The translations under genes were made by a program, and so were the position numbers. A DNA stretch of 6,720 bases from Propionibacteriaceae bacterium. GTDB taxonomy: Bacteria; Actinomycetota; Actinomycetes; Propionibacteriales; Propionibacteriaceae. Shown here in pieces: positions 6,001 to 6,720 of the stretch. The notes under the pieces are model-generated. The model made no database searches. It saw nothing but the letters and a program-made list of their open reading frames with translations, and had not been told where the DNA came from. Location of the stretch: positions 1-6,720 of the forward strand of contig JAIRRM010000147.1 in the NCBI GenBank assembly GCA_031255975.1. Reading direction: 5' to 3'. Position 1 is the first letter of the stretch. Each line of letters begins with the position of its first letter.

Positions 6001-6260
6001 ATTTGGGTACGCCTGAATGCGGGTTGTAACTGCTGAAACCCCTGGCAAGGGTTGGTTCCGGACGCGGGTTTAAGTTGTCGGAAACGCATGGTCAGAGTTG
6101 GTTTCTGGACGCAGGTCTAGGTTGCCGAAACCGCGTGGTCAAGGTTGATTCTGAACGCGAAGTAAGCCCGTCGACGCCCTGTGCCCGCGCTGGTTCTGGT
6201 TGCGGAGCGAGTTCGACGCGCCCCCGAATTGCCGCGCTGGTTATGGCCATACCGACCGCC
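6001..6260. repeat. Degenerate tandem repeat, period about 46 bp
   Basis: This lies within the gene-free stretch 5919-6442. GAAAC recurs at 6035, 6081 and 6127, exactly 46 bp apart. A TTGGTT-like anchor recurs at 6003, 6052, 6098, 6145, 6190 and 6237, at steps of 49, 46, 47, 45 and 47. Units contain a TTGGTT-C-GGACGC-GGT core. The three central units (6035-6165) are clearest; CCGCGCTGGTT recurs at 6185 and 6232. Because 46 is not a multiple of three, coding is unlikely. The copies are diverged and unspaced, unlike CRISPR. Function unknown. In the rest of 5919-6442 I see only short palindromes, such as TATGGCCATA near 6243 and GGGGTAACCCC at 6268-6278, and no convincing corA terminator. Confidence 0.7.
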
Positions 6261-6381
6261 GTTACGCGGGGTAACCCCATTACGAATCCTGACAACCACC
6301 GGTACCGCGTCTGCGGCGCGAAACCCGCGCGCGAGCACCCCAGATGATCGCTACGGTTTCGTGTTCAGGCGCGCAAAGCGC

Positions 6382-6387
6382 TAGACT
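6382..6387 (+). promoter_or_regulatory. Possible -10 element for tRNA-Pro
   Basis: TAGACT fits the TANNNT -10 pattern and lies 55 bases before the mature tRNA 5' end. The same hexamer precedes the DUF1801 gene. No clear TTGACA-like -35 box is seen 16-18 bases upstream. Weak inference. Confidence 0.25.
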
Positions 6388-6442
6388 CTCGGATGGTCTG
6401 GACTAGCCGCGAACAGGGCTTTTCGTGCTTGTCCGGGCGCAT

Positions 6443-6519
<77 letters not shown>

Positions 6520-6720
6520 TGTGGGGCTGTAAAAGTCATAGCCAGACCGGGTTCCCCCATGGCCAGGAGGTTGCCGCGAAGTGGTCTAGTCACCGAATAC
6601 TCACTGGAAACCCCTCCGCGCGAGCGCATGTTGCGTAGCGCCGCCTGGTTGGTTGGGAGTAGCCCCGGGCGGTTGGGAGCGTTGTGCCCACCGAAGAGCC
6701 TCGCTGATGGCGCGACGGAT
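6520..6720. other. Unassigned region after the tRNA
   Basis: No supported gene, terminator or RNA is seen in these 201 bases. GGTTGGGAG occurs twice (6651-6659 and 6671-6679). ATG at 6707 follows a weak GAAGAG and could open a gene running off the window, but only four codons are visible. No second copy of the tRNA 3' end is present, so there is no sign here of an element integrated at the tRNA. Confidence 0.3.

Noticed and set aside
6001..6260. CRISPR array
   Set aside because: The units are diverged and contiguous, with no constant repeats separated by unique spacers, and no cas genes are present.

Overview
The window looks like GC-rich chromosomal DNA from an actinobacterium. The evidence is the strong G/C preference at third codon positions, an actinobacterial-looking winged-helix DNA glycosylase, a DnaA box of the TTGTCCACA type, and an apparently leaderless gene directly behind a TANNNT -10 element. 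I cannot name the genus from sequence alone.

Layout, left to right. Bases 1-158 hold no gene I can support. A YcaQ/AlkX-type crosslink-repair DNA glycosylase (159-1547, +) is followed by a short gene-free gap. A small DUF1801/YdhG-like protein follows on the minus strand (1733-2083). The next gap (2096-2276) contains two oppositely oriented DnaA-box-like nonamers. A toxin-first RelE/HigB-type toxin-antitoxin pair comes next (2277-2711 and 2708-2989, +, 4-bp overlap). Its apparent operator lies inside the 5' end of the toxin frame, and its start codon is problematic. Directly behind the antitoxin stop is the last third of a broken VapC PIN toxin (2990-3094). Bases 2096-3094 therefore look like a small accessory patch of layered toxin-antitoxin material.

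A PfkB-family sugar kinase (3109-4083, +) and a phosphoribosylanthranilate-isomerase-like barrel protein (4176-4862, +) probably form an operon. The barrel lacks the catalytic cysteine of TrpF, so the pair more likely handles some phosphorylated sugar or nucleoside than makes tryptophan. A CorA magnesium/cobalt channel (4977-5918, +) comes next, after a hairpin. A 524-bp gene-free stretch (5919-6442) contains a degenerate tandem repeat with a period of about 46 bp. It leads into an intact tRNA-Pro(CGG) gene with encoded CCA (6443-6519). I could not assign the final 200 bases.

The points most worth a second look are the catalytically altered TrpF-like protein beside the kinase, the toxin whose best ribosome-binding site and ATG are out of frame, the VapC remnant, and the 46-bp periodic repeat upstream of the tRNA.
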